Shown here: positions 44,665-54,019 of the stretch, piece by piece | Layout: every line of letters starts with the position of its first letter | How positions within the stretch are numbered: the first letter of the stretch is position 1 | DNA from: CAWCBG01 sp963793845 | GTDB taxonomy: Bacteria > Acidobacteriota > Terriglobia > Terriglobales > Acidobacteriaceae | Assembly: GCA_963793845.1 (NCBI GenBank) | Contig: CAWCBG010000008.1 | Coordinates: forward strand, 1 to 64,000 | DNA: 64,000 bases | Reading direction: 5' to 3' | Notes under the pieces: generated by a model | Told to the model about the DNA's origin: nothing | Seen by the model: the letters and a program-made list of their open reading frames with translations, nothing else | Database searches by the model: none | Translations under genes and position numbers: made by a program

Positions 44665-46077
44665 CTAGGATGCGGTGAACAACTTCATCAGGTCGGATAC
44701 GGAGTTCTGCTTCTCCAGATTCCAGATGGCATCCATGGCACGGCGCCGTGCCGCGGCTGGCATCACCGGCTCGGCCAGCGCCTCGAATTTCTCTTCCACT
44801 TCTTTGTCGGTCAGTGGGTTGCGCGGGTCACCCTTCGGATAGTCCAGTTGCCTGGTAAACTCGCGGCCGTCCGTGGCGCGAATGGTAACGATCACTCTTT
44901 GCAGCGCCGGGAAGAGCTTCTCGATATCAGAATCCGCTACCACCACAATCTTGTTTAACTGCGCGCGGATCACCGGATCCATGATTTTTCCAGTAGTGAA
45001 CTGCGCGGGTGTTACCTGGCGCTCCGCGATGGCCGCGGCAACAACATATGGCAGCGAGTGGTCGGCCGTCTCCTTGGTATGGGGATCGTACTTGCTGGGA
45101 TCGCTGAGAATGTCGGCGCCGCGGGCGGTGGTGCGGATCTGCACCCTAGCCACATCGCCGGGCTTCAGATCGTTCTCTTTCACCAGCGCCAGCACGGCCG
45201 AGATCGGAGTATGAGTGAGAGCCTCGGTCGGAAAAGCCTTCATTCCGCATTGCGTAATCCGCCAGGAGTCGCCCAGTCCATCGGTCAGGAGATTCAGCTT
45301 CCAGTCGGGGCCAAAGCTGTGCACCAGTCCTTCTTTGCCATCGATGACGTGCTCCGGGCCAGTGTAGCCTTTCTCGGCCAGCAATGCGGCAAAGACGCCG
45401 CTCTGTGTGGCGAGGGGGTCAACGGTATTCTTCATCATCGTGAGCTTGCCGGCTGTGACCGCGCCCAGTGTCGCCCGCGCGCTGGCGCTGATTCCGATGG
45501 CATGCTGAATCTGCTCTGGCGTTAGGTGTAGCATCCGACCGGCAACGATTGGGGAAACAAACGCGGTTAAGGTGGCATGGTGCCAGCCGCGCTCGCGAAT
45601 GCCGGGAAATGCCGCCTCGCACAGGCGCATCTCAAATTCGTGTCCTAGAACCAGACCGACAATGAGCTCCCGGCCGTCACTACCGGCCCGCTCGCAACAG
45701 GCGAGTGCGGCGGGAAAGATATCCGACGGATGCGAGGGGTCCTGCTTCCAGTAGATGTCGTTGTAATCCATGCAGCGAATCATCAGCGCGTTGGCGAGCG
45801 ATGCGGAAACCACATCCATCTGCTGACCGCTTCCGAATACCGTCGCTTTACCGGGACCGGCAATCTCGTTTAGGACTTCAAGGGCCATCCCGACATCGTG
45901 CTGTTGATAGCCACCCAAGGCGCAGCCAACGCTATCGAGCAGGAAGCGTTTGGCCTGGTGAATGGCATCTGGCGAGAGTTGCTCGAATGTAAGTCCCGCC
46001 GCCCATTGGGACATGTGGGCCGTGATCGTCGGCTTCACGACCGATTTCTGGGTAGCTGGCATCGCGATGGTCGACAT
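44665..46077 (-). CDS. MmgE/PrpD family tricarboxylate dehydratase
   Basis: This is a 470-residue protein of the MmgE/PrpD family, which dehydrates 2-methylcitrate or citrate without an iron-sulfur cluster (others in the fold epimerise iminodisuccinate). The N-terminal helical domain has SQWAAGLTFEQLSPDAIHQAKRFLLDSVGCALGGY and YLGHEFEMRLCEAA-like segments. The RCMDYNDIYWKQDPSHPSDIFPAALACCE segment carries the active-site residues, and SASARATLGAVTAGKLTMMKN follows. The C-terminal lid ends KFEALAEPVMPAAARRRAMDAIW. It is second in the cluster and lies directly before the fused hydratase. Confidence 0.9.
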   Translation of the reverse strand: MSTIAMPATQKSVVKPTITAHMSQWAAGLTFEQLSPDAIHQAKRFLLDSVGCALGGYQQHDVGMALEVLNEIAGPGKATVFGSGQQMDVVSASLANALMIRCMDYNDIYWKQDPSHPSDIFPAALACCERAGSDGRELIVGLVLGHEFEMRLCEAAFPGIRERGWHHATLTAFVSPIVAGRMLHLTPEQIQHAIGISASARATLGAVTAGKLTMMKNTVDPLATQSGVFAALLAEKGYTGPEHVIDGKEGLVHSFGPDWKLNLLTDGLGDSWRITQCGMKAFPTEALTHTPISAVLALVKENDLKPGDVARVQIRTTARGADILSDPSKYDPHTKETADHSLPYVVAAAIAERQVTPAQFTTGKIMDPVIRAQLNKIVVVADSDIEKLFPALQRVIVTIRATDGREFTRQLDYPKGDPRNPLTDKEVEEKFEALAEPVMPAAARRRAMDAIWNLEKQNSVSDLMKLFTAS

Positions 46078-46087
46078 TTCGATTTCC

Positions 46088-46681
46088 TTATTTCGCCAGA
46101 TTCTTGAAGACCAGATTCTTGAATGGAAGATAGGCCATGAAATCGGCGTGGTGGACGATGTAGGCCTCCGTGGTGCGCTTTACCAGGTCGCCCTCAGCGG
46201 CGTGGGCGGCAATGATGTGACAGACGGCGTCGGGCACACCGCACTCCATGGCCAGGGCCACGCCGGTAAACGGGTGACGCAACAGCTCGCCTCGCTGGCT
46301 CTGGCGTGTCTTACCATCACTGTTCTCGTACTCCAGCAGCTTTCCGACGTCGGCAAGGATGGCGCCCGCGATGACGGTGTCCAGATCGATGGCCAGAACA
46401 TTCCCCATGAATTCCTTCATACTCTCCGCCGCCTTGCGTGCGATGTGCACCACGCAGCGCTTGTGCTCCATGAAAGTCGTCGGACAGTTGGGCACAAGAA
46501 GGGTGAATGGAATCTGGTTGAGATCGGTGGCCGTCAGCGGGCTGAGTTCGAGAGCGCGCTCCCAGGTACTGGCCACCTGGGCTCGCAAGCTCGGACTCTC
46601 TATCCATTCGATCTCAGGCCACAGGGCTCGAACGGCTTCGTGCAACGATTTCTCTGTTTGGACCGGCATGGAATGACTCAT
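46088..46681 (-). CDS. HD-domain-like hydrolase, HD doublet altered
   Basis: This soluble protein of about 197 residues resembles small HD phosphohydrolases. It has a VVHIARKAAESMKEF segment (first His), then LDTVIAGAILADVGKLLEYEN. In active HD enzymes that word reads HD (ILHDVGK). Here the His is Ala (ILADVGK), so the metal site may be incomplete. Further His residues (LLRHPFTGVALAMECG, HIIAAHAAEGD, IVHHADFMAY) are present. It heads the tricarboxylate cluster and lies ten bases before the MmgE/PrpD gene. An in-frame upstream start at 46750 is less likely. Confidence 0.6.
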   Translation of the reverse strand: MSHSMPVQTEKSLHEAVRALWPEIEWIESPSLRAQVASTWERALELSPLTATDLNQIPFTLLVPNCPTTFMEHKRCVVHIARKAAESMKEFMGNVLAIDLDTVIAGAILADVGKLLEYENSDGKTRQSQRGELLRHPFTGVALAMECGVPDAVCHIIAAHAAEGDLVKRTTEAYIVHHADFMAYLPFKNLVFKNLAK

Positions 46682-46787
46682 TGCGCATTCGGGGGAGCCC
46701 GTGCGCTCGCGCTTTGTCGCAAGCGTATGCGGTCTCGCCCAAGCTCTCATTCCTATCAGCTTTCCCGAAATGGAAATAGGAGCTACG

Positions 46788-49307
46788 TCACAATGACCAA
46801 GTGATGTGTTCCACCTGGTTGGTGATCTCTTCAGGAGGTGTATCAGGTTGGAAGGACAGGGGCTTACCGATCACGACCCGCAACTCGCCGGGGCGGGCAA
46901 TCTTGCGCCCGGCGGTCTTCATTTCGTAAAGACCGTCGATCCGAATGGGTACGATCGGAATATTAAGCCGCGAGGCCAGCATTCCTACGCCCGAACGAAA
47001 GGGCGATGGGCTGCCATCCTGCGTGCGACGGCCTTCGGGGAATACAAGAACGCTGTAGCCGCGGTCTACCGATTCGCCAGCGTAGGCGAAGCTCTCGCGA
47101 ACCCCAGACTGTTGTGGCAATGGGAAGACATTGAACAGCGCGACTGCAAGCCAGTATCCAGCCTGCTGCCAGCAGCGTGCCAGCATGTTCATAGTCCTCG
47201 GAGGCCGCCACATCGACCACAACATCTCTCCCCACATGCCCACGGCGAGTCTGGAACGAAGGCGAGGCGGCAGCGCAATCAGGACAAATCCCAGATCGAC
47301 GTAGGTAATGTGGTTGCAAGTAACCAGCACCGGACCTTCCACGCCATCGAGATTCTCGCGTCCCACGATTCTCGGATGCGCCATGATCAGGGTTGCCGGA
47401 AAAGTTAGTGAGTAATACACCAGGGTGCGTATCCAGGTGATCGGCCAGTGTTGTGTCCATCGCGGATAGCGATATCCGCTCTGAGGCGACTGCTGGGGCT
47501 CGCGCAATAGCCGCTCCAGATCGCCTATGGTGCTCATGTTGGCAAAGTTCGCTTCGTTCAAATCAACCTGGTATCGGTCTTCCAGCGCGCTCATTAGCTC
47601 AACCCGGTCCATCGAACTCAGGTTGAGGTCGCCCTCCAATTTGGCGTCCTGAGAAAGGTGCCCGATATTCCTCCCGCTAATGCGAGCGAGAAGCCCTGCC
47701 AGCGCATCCTGCGGTAACTCCGTCGCGGCCCCGGAAGCTAGCGCCTCCTGCGCGACTCGTTGGATGACAGCGATCTTCGGTTTCAGCGTCGCAGTCCGTG
47801 GGAAGTCCTGGTCGGGCCAGACGAACCAGCGCCGCATCTGCTGGAACTCCGCCAGGTGCTGATTGGCCTGCTTTACGACTCTTTCCGGATCCGCCGCGTC
47901 TCGGAGCAGCAAGACTGCCAAAGGCTCGGCATTGCCGCCGCGTTCCAGCGAAACGACCACGCAGTCCCTCACTTCGGGCTGTTGCCGCAGGGCGGCTTCC
48001 AAGTCCTCGGGAAAGATGTTCATCCCCTCGCGGGTGACGATGACATTCTTTTTGCGGCCCTTAAAGTAAAGATTGCCATCCTTGTCCAGTTCCCCCAGGT
48101 CGCCGGTGTGAAACCATCCGTCTTCGTTCAACACCGGTTTCAGCTCTTTGCCTTGCCAATAGCCTGCGGCGACATTTTCGCCACGGACGAGAATCTCGCC
48201 AGTTTCATCCAGCTTCATCTCGCGGCCCTCGAGGACCTTGCCGATGGAGCGTCCTTCCGTATGAAAAGGATGGTTCAGCGAGATGAGCGAAGTCGTCTCG
48301 GTGAGTCCGTAGCCTTGAATTACAACGAAGCCGAGACGGCGCCAGAACTCCTCGGTAACGGCGTCGAGGGCCGCGCCTCCGGAGATAAAGGCCCAGAACT
48401 TCCAGCCGAACTGGCTGTGTATTTTTCGAAAGCGCCACCATCGCCGGACGAAATGCTGGTCCTTAGCCAGTTCCAACTGCTTGCGAAACCAGGTCAACTT
48501 CCCGGCCGATTCAAAGTCTCGTTCAATCTTCTCCTTCAGGGACTCCATCAGTCGCGGAACTGCGACCACGACCGACACTTTCTCTTTCCTGACGACCCGT
48601 ATCACTTCCGCTGGGTTCAGAGTGTCCTGGAAGAGGACGGTTGCGGCAAACAACTGCGGTAGGAAAATGCCGAGAAACTGCCCGAAGACATGGCTGAGAG
48701 GAAGCAGGTTGAGAAAGCGCAGGGGATGAACGATGCGTTCGTAGCGCAGGTACTTTCGGCTTCCCTTCTCTACGGGTTCGATGTTAGTCAGGATATTCGC
48801 GTGGGAGATGACAACTCCCCGAGGCTCTGCAGTGGTGCCGGACGTAAACACAATCTCCACGATGTCCGAACCGAACAAAGATGGAGGCTGGACAGGTGCA
48901 GCCGAATGCGCCTTTATGTGTTCTCGTAGGCCGTCGAGACCAAAGGTTGGTATTCCACTAATTTGCATGTGTCCCGAAGCTACGCAAAGGCGGGCGTCCA
49001 CTTCTTGGGCCACCCGGGCGGCAAAATCGGGCGCTGCAATCTTGTCGATGGGAACCACGACCCCGCCACGCAAGAGCACGCCGAAGAACGCTGCCACCCA
49101 CTCCGCTGAGTTCTCGCCCCAGATCAGAACCTTGTCCGCCTTGCCAATGCCTCGCGCCTCAAGTTCGCGGGCGAAGCGATAACTGGCGGCCAGTACCTCT
49201 CCGTAGGTCCAACGCTGGACGCGGTATCCATGCGGCTGAACGTATGCCACCTGGTCGGCGTTGCGGCGGAAGTTGTCCAGATATTCGAGGATGGTGACGC
49301 GGGCCAT
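46788..49307 (-). CDS. Acyl-activating enzyme, carrier and PlsC acyltransferase fusion
   Basis: This 839-residue protein has three parts. Residues 1-530 form an AMP-forming acyl synthetase (ATP loop VFTSGTTAEPRG at about 154-165, then YGLTETTS and TGDLGELDKDGNLYFKGR). Residues about 535-605 are an acyl-carrier-like domain with Ser565 as the probable phosphopantetheine site (LNLSSMDRVEL; the usual Asp before it is Ser). Residues about 625-835 are a PlsC-type acyltransferase with NHxxxxD at 665-671 (NHITYVD) and FPEGRRT. It probably activates a fatty acid, loads it on its own carrier and passes it to a lysophospholipid, as in Aas-like enzymes, which is inference. Confidence 0.85.
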   Translation of the reverse strand: MARVTILEYLDNFRRNADQVAYVQPHGYRVQRWTYGEVLAASYRFARELEARGIGKADKVLIWGENSAEWVAAFFGVLLRGGVVVPIDKIAAPDFAARVAQEVDARLCVASGHMQISGIPTFGLDGLREHIKAHSAAPVQPPSLFGSDIVEIVFTSGTTAEPRGVVISHANILTNIEPVEKGSRKYLRYERIVHPLRFLNLLPLSHVFGQFLGIFLPQLFAATVLFQDTLNPAEVIRVVRKEKVSVVVAVPRLMESLKEKIERDFESAGKLTWFRKQLELAKDQHFVRRWWRFRKIHSQFGWKFWAFISGGAALDAVTEEFWRRLGFVVIQGYGLTETTSLISLNHPFHTEGRSIGKVLEGREMKLDETGEILVRGENVAAGYWQGKELKPVLNEDGWFHTGDLGELDKDGNLYFKGRKKNVIVTREGMNIFPEDLEAALRQQPEVRDCVVVSLERGGNAEPLAVLLLRDAADPERVVKQANQHLAEFQQMRRWFVWPDQDFPRTATLKPKIAVIQRVAQEALASGAATELPQDALAGLLARISGRNIGHLSQDAKLEGDLNLSSMDRVELMSALEDRYQVDLNEANFANMSTIGDLERLLREPQQSPQSGYRYPRWTQHWPITWIRTLVYYSLTFPATLIMAHPRIVGRENLDGVEGPVLVTCNHITYVDLGFVLIALPPRLRSRLAVGMWGEMLWSMWRPPRTMNMLARCWQQAGYWLAVALFNVFPLPQQSGVRESFAYAGESVDRGYSVLVFPEGRRTQDGSPSPFRSGVGMLASRLNIPIVPIRIDGLYEMKTAGRKIARPGELRVVIGKPLSFQPDTPPEEITNQVEHITWSL

Positions 49308-49469
49308 CGTAATCAGTGTAACTGTTGGGCAGAAAGCGGCAGGCGCTCGAGCAGAAACTTCAGGTGGAGCAGAACGATAAAATCAGTTCTGCTGGATCCC
49401 GAATCTGCTGGTTGACACACGGATGCGGTTTATTGAGAAAGACAGATTCACTGGCGAGTGGAAACGCGA

Positions 49470-49796
49470 TCAAGCCCAGCGTTTGTTTTCGCGCATCTGT
49501 GACTTCAGCATGGTCCGCAACAAGGCTGTGGCCTGCTTCACCTCGGGCATGGAAATTCCACAAGACAGTTGCTTTCCGTATCGGTGGGTCGCGACCACCC
49601 CGGCTGATTTCAAAATAGCGAGATGCTGAGACAGGTTAGCTTTAGAAATCCCAAGACTCTCCTGCAGTTCCGCAGCCCAACATTCACGTTTGGTCAGCAG
49701 ATCAATCAGGTGCAGCCGGGTGGGATTGGCGAAAGCCTTACAGATGACCGCTTGACGTTCGTAGACTTCGTGGTTGTTGTTCGATCTCTTTTTCAT
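49470..49796 (-). CDS. ArsR-family winged-helix regulator
   Basis: This small DNA-binding repressor has about 108 residues and begins MKKRSNNNHEVYERQAVICKAFANPTRL. The HTH region LTKRECWAAELQESLGISKANLSQHLAILKSAGVVATHRYGKQL is the classic ArsR fold. A single Cys (KQLSCGIS) lies near the wing; there is no clear ELCVCDL-type metal motif. ATG 49796 has GAGG seven bases upstream. It lies upstream of the acyl-activating fusion on the same strand and may regulate it. Confidence 0.85.
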   Translation of the reverse strand: MKKRSNNNHEVYERQAVICKAFANPTRLHLIDLLTKRECWAAELQESLGISKANLSQHLAILKSAGVVATHRYGKQLSCGISMPEVKQATALLRTMLKSQMRENKRWA

Positions 49797-50126
49797 ACCA
49801 AATCCTCGGGCAGCGAAGTATCTGCTCTCCACGGTGTCCGTGCGCCAAGCGCTTCCCCGCACGTCCGAGTAGCTACTCGAATGGTCCCGCAGCCGACCAC
49901 GATACGAGCCTGCCTGCTCCTATTGTGATCACGACACTCCCTAGGCGCTTTGGTCGAACTCCAAGCCTTGGCGACGCAACTTACAACATGCGCACACTAG
50001 CGGCCCAACCGGCGTCGCCGTCATAACTTTAATCAGTAACTAAACTTAGAAATAACACCATCTCAAGACACAGCGGTATCCCCTAAACGGGGTGATTACT
50101 CCGAGGTTACCAAAACGCTCAAAACT

Positions 50127-51424
50127 CTAAGCATTCCCAAATGGGTCTTCCAGTGAGGCACTCTGCGGTGTGAAGAGTTCGGCCTTATCTTGGGTAATGT
50201 GCATGTCGTCTTCCAGTCGCACGCCGAATTCGCCGCGGATGTAGATCCCCGGCTCATCACTGAACGTCATGTTTGTTTGCAGTGGAATCCTGTCGCCATG
50301 CACCAAATAAGGCCATTCGTGCCCGTCGAGCCCCATGCCGTGACCCACGCGATGAGTAAAATACCTATACCCTGGACCATAGCCAGCGTCGACGATAACC
50401 TTCCGGGCAGCGGCGTCCACCGCTTCGCAGGGCAGACCAGGACGGGCTGTTGCCAAGCGCCGTGCTTTGAGCGCGATGCACAATCTCAAAGACCTGTTTC
50501 ATCTTTTCGGTAGGTTTGCCCAGCACAAAAGTCCGGCTGATATCCGAAGCATATCCCTCGACAGTGCAGCCTCCATCCATCAAAAGAATCGTACCCTCTC
50601 TGATTTGCTGAGGATGTACCGATCCATGGGGAAGGGCGGAATACTCTGCGACCTGCACTTCCGCTCCTCCTGAAAATCCAAGCTGCGTATGAGCGGCCTC
50701 TACGAGGGCGGCGAATTGATGTTGCGTCATACCATCCTGGAGAGCACGGTATGCGGCTGCGTAGGCGGCCAGCGTAACTTGGGCTGCTAATCGCATCAGC
50801 GCAATCTCGTGTTCGCTCTTAATCATGCGGCAACCCGCCGTTACTGGAGTTGCACTAGCAATCTGCAGGGCAGGAACTACGCTGGCAATACCATTGCTGA
50901 AAGACAAAAGGAGTCTTTTCCTCGATCCCTAACCTGCCAGTACGCAGCCCAAGATCGGCGAATCCCTGCTGCACTCTGGCGTATGGATTTTCGTCCTCTT
51001 GCCAGGTGCGGATATCCGCGTTTGCCCCAAACGGCCCCTCCGCGAGTTGCTCTCGGGCGCGGTCTTCTTCAAATGCAGGACATACAAAGAACGGATTTCC
51101 CTTGGCAGGCAGCACCATGGCGAAGAGCCGCTCGCTGGTCCACCAGCGCAGCCCACTGAAGTAGGGCAGTGAACTGCCCGTGGTTATCACGATCGCTTGC
51201 AGTTGATTGGCGTGCATCAACTGCCGCGCTCGCTCCACGCGAGTCTTCATCTCATCGGTTCCGATCGGAACCGCTTCGCTCTTTCTCGATTTCAAGCTGG
51301 TGATGGATGGTGGAAGCTTGCATGGTTCTGCTTCCTGAGATTGCGCGCCGGCAGAAACAGACAACATCGCGGCGGCAGCGACGCTGGAGCTCACTTCAAG
51401 AAAGCTGCGACGGGAAAGCTTCAC
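50127..51424 (-). CDS. Exported M24-family Xaa-Pro peptidase, two apparent frameshifts
   Basis: This creatinase/Xaa-Pro dipeptidase-like metallopeptidase has a twin-arginine leader (KLSRRSFLEVSSSVAAAAM). The creatinase N-domain is followed by the M24 core. The Asp ligands are in ILLMDGGCTVEGYASDISRTFV, the His is in THRVGHGMGLDGHEWPYL, and the Glu ligands are in TFSDEPGIYIRGEFGVRLEDDMHI. Two +1 shifts break the frame. One is near 50901 (TTT C AGC), restoring PFVFSNGIASVVPALQ. The other is near 50455 (GCG CTT G GCA), restoring AQSTALATARPGLPCEAVDAA. GTG 51424 with GGAG eight bases upstream is the preferred start. Confidence 0.82.
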
Positions 51425-51591
51425 GGACAAGTCTCCGATGCATAGAGGTGCGAACGGCCATTCTATACGGCGCAGCAGTCAGGTTGAACGAAGGAGCGGC
51501 GGGGCAGTTAAAGCCGGCATGTCAAATCGCCGATAAAACCTTTGAAGCGAGAAGCGATGAAGACCTCTTGAAACGTCCGTAGAGGGAGAGA

Positions 51592-51624
51592 AGCCAGTTA
51601 GGGCGGCGATGGTCCTGACTGGCT
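51592..51624. terminator. Hairpin downstream of phoU
   Basis: AGCCAGT (51592-51598) pairs with ACTGGCT (51618-51624) and TTTCCC follows on the plus strand. On the minus strand TCTCTCCC follows. It lies about 84 bases past the phoU stop and may end the pst-phoU transcript. Confidence 0.45.
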
Positions 51625-51707
51625 TTTCCCGACGGCTGCGAAATCGAGGACGAGACAATCGGAACTTTGGAAACGCACTAGTCGAAAGAGAGCGGATCGA
51701 CTTCGCC

Positions 51708-52376
51708 TCAAGGCCGGAAGTGCGCTCCTCCGTGCCTGACATCGGCGCCCCGGACCCAGAAAATAACGTCCTCGGCAATGTTGGTAGCGTGATCGGCGAT
51801 TCGTTCCAGGTTTCGCGAGATCAGAAGGACGTTCAGCGCAGCACGCGTCACTTGAGGCTGGTCTCGCATCTTCTGCACTAGCACGACGAAGGCCTCGTCT
51901 TTCATTCGATCAATGATCCCGTCCATCTGCAGCACCGCCTCTGCCACCTCGGCTTTGCCGTCAAGGAAGGACTCCAGCGCACGCTGCACCATCGTACTCA
52001 CACTCTCCGCCATGCGAGGAATATCCACCGGCAGTTGCACCTCGGGCTCGCTGATCAAATCGAGCACGCGTTGGGCGATGTTCACGGCCTGGTCGCCCAC
52101 TCGCTCGAGGTCGGCATTGATCTTCACCACCGCCAGGATGAAGCGCAAATCAATGGCCATCGGCTGCTGCATTGCCAGCAGGTCGAGTGCTAGTTCATCG
52201 ATCTCGCGCTCAGCTTCGTTGATCGCGTTTTCGCCGGTCATCACCATCTCACAGAACTTGCTGTCACGGGTGCGATAGGCTTCCGCGGCGCGATCGATGG
52301 CCTGCTCGGCCAGACCGCCCATTCGCAATAGCTTTTCTTTGAGCTCATCAAGGCCCTGCTGAAAGCGGCTGCGCAT
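51708..52376 (-). CDS. phoU: Phosphate signalling protein PhoU
   Basis: PhoU is a two-repeat helical metalloprotein that links the Pst transporter to the PhoR kinase. The metal-cluster motifs of both repeats are seen: GENAINEAEREIDELALDLL and RFILAVVKINADLERVGDQAVNIAQR in the first, and MDGIIDRMKDEAFVVL and ISRNLERIADHATNIAEDVIF in the second. The start at 52376 touches the pstB stop, so translation is coupled. A second PhoU-like gene is at 56668. Confidence 0.95.
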   Translation of the reverse strand: MRSRFQQGLDELKEKLLRMGGLAEQAIDRAAEAYRTRDSKFCEMVMTGENAINEAEREIDELALDLLAMQQPMAIDLRFILAVVKINADLERVGDQAVNIAQRVLDLISEPEVQLPVDIPRMAESVSTMVQRALESFLDGKAEVAEAVLQMDGIIDRMKDEAFVVLVQKMRDQPQVTRAALNVLLISRNLERIADHATNIAEDVIFWVRGADVRHGGAHFRP

Positions 52377-53137
52377 TATCCAAACCTGCCTGTAATGTAA
52401 TCTTCCGTCCGCTTGTCGGCCGGGGTGGTAAAGATCTTCTCGGTCTTATCGTATTCGATAAGGCTGCCCATCAGGAAAAAGCCTGTAAGTTCGGCCACCC
52501 GGGCCGCCTGCTGCATGTTGTGGGTCACGATAACGACCGTATAGTGTTGCTTCAACTGGAAAATCAGTTCTTCGATCTTGCTGGTCGAGATGGGGTCGAG
52601 GGCCGATGCCGGTTCGTCCATCAGCAGCACCTCCGGCTCCACCGCGAGCGAGCGAGCGATACAAAGCCGCTGCTGCTGGCCGCCGGAAAGGCTGGCACCG
52701 GACTTCTTATGCAAGTTGTCTTTCACTTCGTCCCATAGGGCCGCCAGCTTCAGTGAACGCTCGACCAATTCATCCATCGGCTTGCGTTTGCGGAATCCAT
52801 TCAGCCGTAAACCAGCGGCTACATTGTCATAGATGGACATGGTCGGAAATGGATTTGGCTTCTGAAAGACCATGCCGATCCGGCGGCGGACTTCTACTGG
52901 GTCCGACCCGCTGCCATAAACATCCATCTCGCCGACTTTGACCGAACCTTCGGCTCGCGCCTCCGGGATGGTTTCGTGCATGCGATTGAGGCAACGCACA
53001 AAGGTGCTCTTACCACATCCCGACGGACCAATCACGGCGGTAACGTGGTTGGCTGGCACCGTCATGTCGATGTTCTTCAGCGCCAGGTTCTTCCCGTACC
53101 AGGCATTAAGCCCGCGCACTTCGATTCCAACGCCCAT
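52376..53137 (-). CDS. pstB: Phosphate ABC transporter ATPase PstB
   Basis: PstB is the ATPase of the high-affinity phosphate importer. It has 253 residues with Walker A GPSGCGKS (36-43), the PstB-typical CLNRMHETIPEARAEG stretch, signature LSGGQQQRLCIARSL, Walker B LLMDEPASALDP and the switch His (VTHNMQQAARVAEL). All active residues are intact. The gene is three bases from pstA and one base from phoU. Confidence 0.97.
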   Translation of the reverse strand: MGVGIEVRGLNAWYGKNLALKNIDMTVPANHVTAVIGPSGCGKSTFVRCLNRMHETIPEARAEGSVKVGEMDVYGSGSDPVEVRRRIGMVFQKPNPFPTMSIYDNVAAGLRLNGFRKRKPMDELVERSLKLAALWDEVKDNLHKKSGASLSGGQQQRLCIARSLAVEPEVLLMDEPASALDPISTSKIEELIFQLKQHYTVVIVTHNMQQAARVAELTGFFLMGSLIEYDKTEKIFTTPADKRTEDYITGRFG

Positions 53138-53140
53138 AAG

Positions 53141-54019
53141 CTATTGCGTTCCCTTCAGCATTCCCCGGCTGGTAACGATGCGCACTGCCGCAACCGCGCC
53201 CACAATCAGCACAATCAGGATCAATGCACCTGCCCAGGCCTGCCGGTGCCAGTCGTCATAAGGTGAGATCGCGTAGGTAAAGACCTGCAATGACAATGCC
53301 GCAGTGGGCTGGTTCAGCTTCAAGTTCCAAAACTGATTTCCGAAGGCAGTAAACAGCAGCGGAGCCGTCTCCCCTGCCACCCTGGCAAAAGCCAGCATGC
53401 ACCCGGTAATCACGCCGGCTGAAGCGGTACGAAGGGAGATCGACAACGTCGTCCGCCACTTCGGAATGCCAAGTCCCAGGGCGGCCTCACGCACCGTGTT
53501 CGGCACCATGAGCAACATTTCTTCGGTGGCACGCGCGATCGTGGGGACCATCATGACCGCGAGAGCAATACCGCCGGACAGAGCGGAGAAGTGCTTCTGC
53601 GGGACTACCACCAGCGAATAAACCGCGATACCCATGACAATCGAGGGCACGCCGTTCAGCACGTCAGACGTGAAACGCACGAGATCGCCGAATCGATTTC
53701 GTCCATATTCCGCCAGATAAATCCCTGTGCCAATGCCCATCGGTAGCCCGATCACGCTGGCTACTGCCAGTATCAGCCCTGTACCGACGATCGCATTCGC
53801 CATACCGCCCCCCACCTCGCCCGGCGGTTTCGGGGTTTGAGTGAGGAAGGATATGTTAACCGCGCCTATACCTTTGATGACGAGATAGGCAAAAATCGCG
53901 AGCAAGGGAACAAGCACCAGCACAGACGCCGATATGGCGAACGCAGTCGCTCCATGATCGGCTAACCGGCGCCAGAGACCGACCTCCTGCGGCTTCCTGT
54001 CCGACGTGGAATTAGCCAC
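53141..54019 (-). CDS. pstA: Phosphate ABC transporter permease PstA
   Basis: PstA is one of the two membrane channels of the phosphate importer. About six hydrophobic segments are seen, with the cytoplasmic EAA-like loop REAALGLGIPKWRTTLSISLRTASAGVITGCMLAFARVAGETAPLL near the C-terminus. GTG 54019 overlaps the pstC stop by eight bases and gives VANSTSDRKPQEV as the start. An ATG at 54073 would extend the protein 18 residues into the pstC gene and is less likely. Confidence 0.93.
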   Translation of the reverse strand: MANSTSDRKPQEVGLWRRLADHGATAFAISASVLVLVPLLAIFAYLVIKGIGAVNISFLTQTPKPPGEVGGGMANAIVGTGLILAVASVIGLPMGIGTGIYLAEYGRNRFGDLVRFTSDVLNGVPSIVMGIAVYSLVVVPQKHFSALSGGIALAVMMVPTIARATEEMLLMVPNTVREAALGLGIPKWRTTLSISLRTASAGVITGCMLAFARVAGETAPLLFTAFGNQFWNLKLNQPTAALSLQVFTYAISPYDDWHRQAWAGALILIVLIVGAVAAVRIVTSRGMLKGTQ

